Assembly (NCBI GenBank): GCA_965228125.1
Contig: OZ245791.1
Span: 372,001 to 436,000, forward strand
Source of the DNA: GWF2-38-69 sp965228125
GTDB taxonomy: Bacteria > Verrucomicrobiota > Lentisphaeria > Victivallales > GWF2-38-69
Direction: 5' to 3'
DNA length: 64,000 nucleotides
Under the pieces are notes generated by a model. The model worked only from the letters and a program-made list of their open reading frames with translations. It made no database searches and had not been told where the DNA came from. Every line of letters begins with the position of its first letter. Positions within the stretch are counted from its first letter, which is position 1. Below are positions 59,523 to 64,000 of the stretch, piece after piece. Made by a program: the position numbers and the translations under genes.

Positions 59523-60428
59523 ATGATACCAGATTTTCAATCAATTATGCTTCCGTTCTTAAAGATAATTTCTGACGGAGAAGAACATACAACTATTGAG
59601 ACAAACCAAAAGTTGGCGGAACATTTCAACTTGACAGCCGAAGAACTAGACGAATATCTTCCAAGTGGAGCGCAAAAGACTTTTCCGAATCGTGTTGCTT
59701 GGGCTAAATCTTATTTAAAAATGGCAGGACTTCTTAAAAATACAAAACGGAGTTCATTTAAACTTACGGAGACTGGGAAAAGTCTTCTTGACACAAATCC
59801 AGAAGAAATTAACCTTAAATTTTTAAAAACAATTCCAGCTTATCAAGAAAGGACAGGTCGAACACGAGACGAGGATTCTTCATCAGACTCAGATAGTTCT
59901 CAAACATCAGCGACTCCTGAAGAGGTTTTAGAAAATAGTTATTTAACTATTCGAAAGAGTTTAGCACAGGAATTACTTTTCAAAATTAAAAGTAGCAGCC
60001 CTGCTTTCTTTGAAAGTTTGGTAGTCGAATTATTGGTAAAAATGGGATATGGTGGTTCAATCAAAGATGCTGGTCGTTCTATTGGACGTTCAGGAGACGA
60101 AGGAATTGATGGAATTATTAAAGAGGACAAGCTCGGACTTGATGTAATTTATGTGCAAGCCAAAAGATGGGAAAACGTTGTTGGCAGACCAGAGATTCAG
60201 AAATTTGTTGGAGCTTTAGCCGGACAAGGAGCAAAAAAAGGAGTATTCATCACAACTTCACGCTACACCAATGAAGCAAAAGAATATCAACCGAGAAATG
60301 AGTCTAAAATAGTTTTGATTGACGGAGAGCAATTAGCTGAATTAATGATTGACCATAATCTTGCAGTATCGACAGTCAATACTTTTGAGATAAAACGAAT
60401 TGACAATGATTACTTTGGAGACGAATAA
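59523..60428 (+). CDS. mrr: Mrr-type restriction endonuclease
   Basis: This 301-residue nuclease has an N-terminal Mrr winged-helix (FQSIMLPFLKIISDGEEHTT, later NRVAWAKSYLKMAGLLKNTKR) and a linker rich in Ser/Asp (about residues 115-135). The C-terminal PD-(D/E)XK domain shows FFESLVVELLVKMGYGG, then GDEGIDGII with the catalytic Asp, and IYVQAKRW supplying the QxK. Mrr-type type IV enzymes cut methylated foreign DNA. No methyltransferase lies beside it, as expected for type IV. It is the only cargo of insert B, driven by the promoter at 59434. Confidence 0.88.
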   Translation: MIPDFQSIMLPFLKIISDGEEHTTIETNQKLAEHFNLTAEELDEYLPSGAQKTFPNRVAWAKSYLKMAGLLKNTKRSSFKLTETGKSLLDTNPEEINLKFLKTIPAYQERTGRTRDEDSSSDSDSSQTSATPEEVLENSYLTIRKSLAQELLFKIKSSSPAFFESLVVELLVKMGYGGSIKDAGRSIGRSGDEGIDGIIKEDKLGLDVIYVQAKRWENVVGRPEIQKFVGALAGQGAKKGVFITTSRYTNEAKEYQPRNESKIVLIDGEQLAELMIDHNLAVSTVNTFEIKRIDNDYFGDE

Positions 60429-60436
60429 AAGCCTGG

Positions 60437-60567
60437 TGTTAACAAAAACTATATGTCAATTGGGGTTTCCGTGTTGACAACAAAGTCCGTAGCCCGCACC
60501 TACTTAATATCGGCTTGACAGGAAATCGCCTGCAATCCACACCTGCGTGTAGCTTCCAACGTTAAAA
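60437..60567 (+). repeat. attC-like terminal structure of insert B
   Basis: TGTTAAC (60437-60443) and GTTAAAA (60561-60567) are the outer boxes; the length (131 bases) matches the structure ending insert A, and both share ATAT-CAAT-GGGTTTC near the left arm. Pairing of the arms is weak, so the assignment is tentative. Confidence 0.45.
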
Positions 60568-60573
60568 TTTCAT

Positions 60574-62124
60574 TCAATTTGAAACAATATGAGTTTTGCT
60601 TTCTGATTCCTGTCTGCCCTTTTTAAGCTTCTTTATTGCAATTATCAAAGAAACAGCCACGCTTAGAGCCGCCAGGATATAAGCAAGAGAAATACTTATA
60701 GACATTGCCATTTTCAGTTTTGAAACAAGAACCGGAACGTTATCATCCGTTATTATTCCCTTCAATACTTTGTCCCTTAGAATATCAGGAACTGACAGGG
60801 TTTTCATTATTGTATAATAGTATTTTGAATCTATGGAAAGAGAAGACATTATTGTTTCAATCCGCATTTTATCAGAATGATTAAAAATAGTGGACAGTAA
60901 AGCCAACCCAATAGTAGCCCCCATTTGCCGCGAAGTCTGAGTCAGGCCGGCTGCCTGTCCTCTTAAGGTAGCCGGAACTCTGTTTAGAGCATCAGTCTGG
61001 GAAGGGCCTATGGCAAAACCTGTTCCTACTCCAAGCAAAACCATATAAGGCAATATGAAGTATATGTTCTGAAACTGAAGGACAATCGGTGCTATAATGT
61101 AACTCAGAAGCACCAGAGTAAGCCCGAAAAGTACAGGTTTTCTCACCCCTACCTTGTCAAAAAGCCTGCCTGAAACATGCACGACTGTCGCCAAAGGCAA
61201 AATGGTGGCCATAGAAATAAGTCCTGAGTGCAATGGGGAAAAGCCAAGAACATTTTGTATGTATATAACATTAAAAAATGTTTGTCCTATCATCGCCAGT
61301 GACAGAAAAAACAGAACAAAAAAATTCACGCCAAAATTATCATATTTGAACAATCTTAAGTCTATAAGAGGAGATCCTTTTTTAACTTCCAGTTTTATAA
61401 AAAATAGAAGCATACCTATCCCAACTAAGATAAGCCCGATAGTCAATGGGGAATCCCATCCCATATTGGTAGCTTCCTGCAACCCAAGGACCAAACAAAC
61501 TGCGCCAATAACAAAAGTAAGTGCACCTCGAAAATCAAATTTCTGTCCCCGTACTATAAACTCTTTCGGGCTTGAAATAAGTGTTAAAGTTATACTTACT
61601 ACAGCTACCGGAAGATTTATATAGAAACACCATCTCCAAGAAATATATTGAGACAAGAAACCGCCTATAAGCGGCCCCAATGCCATGAATACCATTGATA
61701 TCCCTGCATAAATGGACATAGCCTTTCCCCGCTCCTTCAGATCGAAAGATGTATTGACTATGGCAGCAGAAGCCGGCACCATCAAGGCACCGCCAATTCC
61801 CTGTAAGCCTCTGGAAAATATCAGGAAAGTCCCGGTCGAAGCAATTCCGCAAAAAGCAGAAGATAATGCAAATATAACCATCCCGGCAATGAAAGTTTTC
61901 CTTCTCCCGATTATATCTCCTAAATTGCCCCCAACAGCTACCAGAGAAGCCACCGCTAGGACATAGGCATTCATTACCCATTCAAGCCCGGTGTTTGACA
62001 TACCCAGCTGGTATTGAATAGTTGGCAGACAGACCCCTACTATTGTTCCGTCCAGAAATATCATCGACAATGAACCGGTCATTGCAATGAGAACCCACCA
62101 TTTCCTGTTCTCTTCGTTAATCAC
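60574..62124 (-). CDS. EmrB/QacA-type (DHA2) MFS efflux transporter
   Basis: This 516-residue protein has fourteen predicted helices. MIFLDGTIVGVCLPTIQYQLGM is the DHA2 opening, GNLGDIIGRRKTF loop 2-3 and FSRGLQGIGGALMVPASAAIV the motif C-like segment, with GPLIGGFLSQYISWRWCFYINLP next. It exports drugs or other compounds against H+. A periplasmic adaptor partner would be needed for tripartite function, and none is adjacent. It starts at GTG 62124. Its stop lies six bases from insert B, so the insert entered close to the gene's 3' end. Confidence 0.9.
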   Translation of the reverse strand: MINEENRKWWVLIAMTGSLSMIFLDGTIVGVCLPTIQYQLGMSNTGLEWVMNAYVLAVASLVAVGGNLGDIIGRRKTFIAGMVIFALSSAFCGIASTGTFLIFSRGLQGIGGALMVPASAAIVNTSFDLKERGKAMSIYAGISMVFMALGPLIGGFLSQYISWRWCFYINLPVAVVSITLTLISSPKEFIVRGQKFDFRGALTFVIGAVCLVLGLQEATNMGWDSPLTIGLILVGIGMLLFFIKLEVKKGSPLIDLRLFKYDNFGVNFFVLFFLSLAMIGQTFFNVIYIQNVLGFSPLHSGLISMATILPLATVVHVSGRLFDKVGVRKPVLFGLTLVLLSYIIAPIVLQFQNIYFILPYMVLLGVGTGFAIGPSQTDALNRVPATLRGQAAGLTQTSRQMGATIGLALLSTIFNHSDKMRIETIMSSLSIDSKYYYTIMKTLSVPDILRDKVLKGIITDDNVPVLVSKLKMAMSISISLAYILAALSVAVSLIIAIKKLKKGRQESESKTHIVSN

Positions 62125-62262
62125 TTTATCAGGCGCTTATTTAGAATAATTTAGGAATATGAATTTAATTTTTAAGAGCTAAAATTCATTAGATTATAGA
62201 CTAAAATTTTAGTAAAGCTATATTTAGAGAACAGTATGAACTTCAAAATAAGGGGAGGCAAT

Positions 62263-63456
62263 ATGTTCCAGCACATCGAAAAAGCACCGGCAGATCCGAT
62301 TCTCGGACTAAATGAAGCATTTAAAAACGAACCATCTCCAAATAAAATCAATTTAGGTGTGGGTGTCTACAAAAATGAATCAGGCGATACACCTGTCCTT
62401 GACTGCGTAAAGAAAGCTGAAACAATTATGCTGGCCAAAGAAAAAACCAAATCTTATCTTGGAATACAAGGAACAGATGAATATGTAAAAATTGTTAAAG
62501 AACTCGTATTTGGCAAAGACAGCCCTCTGATTGCTGAAAAAAGAATTGCTACAGTCCAATCTCCCGGCGGAACAGGAGCCTTGAGGATCGGTGCTGATTT
62601 TATACGAAAATTCTTTCCGAAAGCCGGAATTTGGATAAGTGACCCGACATGGGAAAACCACAGGCAATTATTCGGCGATGCTGGACTGAAAGTTAATAAT
62701 TATCCTTATTACTGCCCAAAATCCAAATGGCTAGACTTCGAGGGAATGAAGAGAACCCTCTCTTCTGTACCTTCTACTGATGTCGTCCTTCTCCACGCCT
62801 GTTGCCACAACCCGACAGGAATTGACCTGACTCAGGAACAATGGAATGAAATCGCAAAAATAGCCTCAGAAAGAGGATTTATCGTGTTCTTTGACTTCGC
62901 TTATCAGGGTTTTGGAAATGGCCTAGACGAAGATGCTTACGCTGTAAGATACTTTGCAGGAAAAATCAAAAACTTCCTGGTTGCCAACTCATATTCTAAA
63001 AACTTCGGTGTTTACAATGAGCGAGTAGGTGCGCTGTCAGTTGTAACAGAAACAGCACAAGAAGCAGACAAAGTATTATCCCAATTAAAAATATGCGTAA
63101 GAGTACTCTACTCTAACCCGCCAGGACATGGTTCATCAATCGTTACGACAGTCCTGTCAGATGCAGAACTTACAAAGCAATGGGTTGCCGAAGTAGCTGA
63201 CATGAGGAAAAGAATACTCTCATACAGGCTTAAACTCGTTGAGGCTATTAAAGGAAAAGGCGTCAAACAGGATTTCTCCTATATCGCAAAACAGCGCGGC
63301 ATGTTTTCTTACACAGGGCTTAATCCTGATCAGGTAAAAGAACTGAGAGAAAAGTATGCAATCTATATGGTGAACACAGGCAGAATTAACCTTGCCGGAC
63401 TTAATGGGAAGAACCTGGACAAAGTAGCAGAAGCCATCGCTTCTGTAGTTAAATAA
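62263..63456 (+). CDS. Aspartate/aromatic aminotransferase
   Basis: This 397-residue class I aminotransferase uses pyridoxal phosphate. MFQHIEKAPADPILGLNEAF and NLGVGVYKNESGDTPVL follow the AspC/TyrB opening. QSPGGTGALRIGADFIR, HACCHNPTGIDLT and NSYSKNFGVYNERVG carry the cofactor region, with the Schiff-base Lys in the last of these. The normal start is the ATG at 62263, behind GGGGAGG, not a longer frame from 62236. The enzyme moves amino groups between glutamate and aspartate or aromatic acids. A terminator follows. Confidence 0.95.
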   Translation: MFQHIEKAPADPILGLNEAFKNEPSPNKINLGVGVYKNESGDTPVLDCVKKAETIMLAKEKTKSYLGIQGTDEYVKIVKELVFGKDSPLIAEKRIATVQSPGGTGALRIGADFIRKFFPKAGIWISDPTWENHRQLFGDAGLKVNNYPYYCPKSKWLDFEGMKRTLSSVPSTDVVLLHACCHNPTGIDLTQEQWNEIAKIASERGFIVFFDFAYQGFGNGLDEDAYAVRYFAGKIKNFLVANSYSKNFGVYNERVGALSVVTETAQEADKVLSQLKICVRVLYSNPPGHGSSIVTTVLSDAELTKQWVAEVADMRKRILSYRLKLVEAIKGKGVKQDFSYIAKQRGMFSYTGLNPDQVKELREKYAIYMVNTGRINLAGLNGKNLDKVAEAIASVVK

Positions 63457-63474
63457 CAAATGCTGCAATAGACG

Positions 63475-63506
63475 CCACGGGCATCTTGCCCGTGGTTCTT
63501 TTTTTA
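63475..63506 (+). terminator. Terminator after the aminotransferase gene (palindrome copy 2)
   Basis: A 9-bp stem (CCACGGGCA 63475-63483 with TGCCCGTGG 63487-63495) and TCT loop are followed by a T-run to 63506. It contains the same 19-base palindrome as 59332-59350. Confidence 0.85.
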
Positions 63507-63515
63507 AGAAAATCC

Positions 63516-64000
63516 ATGAAAAATTTCATATCTTCCCTGAATGATGCTTCTAAAAAACTCGGACTGGAATTCGATGAATCCATCTATACCGTCGAAAAAG
63601 AGTACCCTTTCCTTATATCTGACTATTACCTGAATTTGATAGATAAAAAAAAGCCTCTTTCTGATCCTGTCTTCATTCAGTCATTTCCATCTACTGCCGA
63701 AATGTCCGACGATAAAAACCTTTCTGAAGACCCGCAATGCGAAAAGAATTTCGTTCCTGTTCCTAAACTCATCCACAGATACAAAGACAGAGCGCTAATA
63801 TTAACTACGAACAGATGTAGTTCTTATTGCCGTTTCTGTTTTCGTAAACGCTACTGGAAAAACGGCTCTGAAAAAGAAGATATTTCATCTGAAGAATTGA
63901 ATCAGATTCTTTCATATATAAAGAAAACAAAATCACTTGAAGAGATCATTCTCTCAGGAGGAGATCCTCTTATGCTGTCCAATGCCAAACTGAAACTGAT
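63516..64000 (+). CDS. Lysine 2,3-aminomutase-type radical SAM protein (3' end outside window)
   Basis: The first 161 residues of a KamA/EpmB-family radical SAM protein. The N-terminal helical part leads to HRYKDRALILTTNRCSSYCR with the CxxxCxxC SAM-cluster motif (C-SSY-C-RF-C) and FRKRYW. Then comes LEEIILSGGDPLMLSNAKLK, the GGDP motif. Family members move an amino group on lysine or modify elongation factor P. The C-terminal part, which would decide this, is beyond the edge. The start is the ATG at 63516, ten bases after the terminator T-run, without a clear ribosome site. Confidence 0.85.
   Translation, partial: MKNFISSLNDASKKLGLEFDESIYTVEKEYPFLISDYYLNLIDKKKPLSDPVFIQSFPSTAEMSDDKNLSEDPQCEKNFVPVPKLIHRYKDRALILTTNRCSSYCRFCFRKRYWKNGSEKEDISSEELNQILSYIKKTKSLEEIILSGGDPLMLSNAKLKL

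Larger units (their letters stand above)
59485..60567 (+). mobile_element. Cassette-like insert B: Mrr-type nuclease
   Basis: Starts at GTTA after the second promoter segment and ends in an attC-like structure closing with GTTAAAA. It carries a single gene without a Shine-Dalgarno sequence. Together with insert A it suggests the same entry point was used twice, or was duplicated with its cargo. Confidence 0.6.

Noticed and set aside
56161..60567. Inserts A and B as insertion sequences or group II introns
   Set aside because: No transposase, reverse transcriptase or terminal inverted repeats of IS type are present.

Overview
The window is AT-rich bacterial DNA with dense, mostly operonic genes, Shine-Dalgarno-led starts, U-tract hairpin terminators and many lipobox lipoproteins. 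That points to a diderm (Gram-negative-type) bacterium. A ferredoxin-dependent 2-oxoacid oxidoreductase, a B12-dependent methylmalonyl-CoA mutase, methylmalonyl-CoA decarboxylase genes and a lysine-2,3-aminomutase-type radical SAM enzyme point to an anaerobic, propionate-forming fermenter. I cannot name the species. A poorly sampled phylum of the Lentisphaerae or Riflebacteria kind is only a guess. No rRNA, tRNA or CRISPR was seen.

Layout. 1-6.1 kb (minus strand): the end of an SLC12-like transporter, then a gltX-glnS-ATP-grasp operon. 6.3-12.7 kb (plus): a Bax-inhibitor-like membrane protein, an AMMECR1 protein, a FlgT-like exported protein, three lipoproteins, a UroD-like protein and an orphan periplasmic adaptor. 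12.7-18.3 kb: a sugar-nucleotide epimerase, HPr and enzyme I with no EII, a dCMP-deaminase-like enzyme, an acetyltransferase and an 8-oxoguanine-deaminase-like amidohydrolase.

18.5-24.7 kb is a chromosomal integron. It has a long integrase gene facing away from the array, a promoter plus attI, and seven cassettes with six recognisable attC sites. The cassettes hold a predicted N-terminal-threonine Ntn hydrolase, a GNAT enzyme, an unknown protein, three intact toxin-antitoxin pairs and one decayed pair. Most toxin-antitoxin cassettes carry their own promoter; the other cassettes seem to depend on the array promoter.

24.7-33.7 kb is a divergent metabolic block. On the minus strand lie methylmalonyl-CoA epimerase, a carboxyltransferase, a tiny epsilon-like subunit, a biotin carrier and a DUF2062 protein. 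On the plus strand lie korDABC, methylmalonyl-CoA mutase and a crotonase-type methylmalonyl-CoA decarboxylase. Together they convert 2-oxoglutarate to succinyl-CoA, methylmalonyl-CoA and propionyl-CoA. 33.8-47.2 kb: rfbC, an EF-G-like GTPase, ribosomal protein S1, yajC-secDF, a LOG-family protein, a sialidase-like protein, an exported small heat-shock protein, anmK, a serine hydrolase and a cysteine-cluster protein. 47.3-56 kb is sugar-oriented: two sugar-porter MFS genes, an aldose-epimerase-like gene, an MHS transporter and a ROK kinase, plus a protein made of 27-residue repeats.

56.1-60.6 kb is the second unusual region. Two near-identical segments of about 70 bp each carry a strong promoter and end in GAACC-GTTA. 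Each is followed at once by foreign-looking genes without Shine-Dalgarno sequences (an exported protein plus two radical SAM enzymes; an Mrr-type nuclease), and each of those blocks ends in an attC-like structure of about 130 bp ending in GTTA. This looks like integron-style cassette capture away from the integron. 60.6-64 kb: an EmrB/QacA-type transporter, an aspartate/aromatic aminotransferase and the start of a KamA-type radical SAM enzyme.
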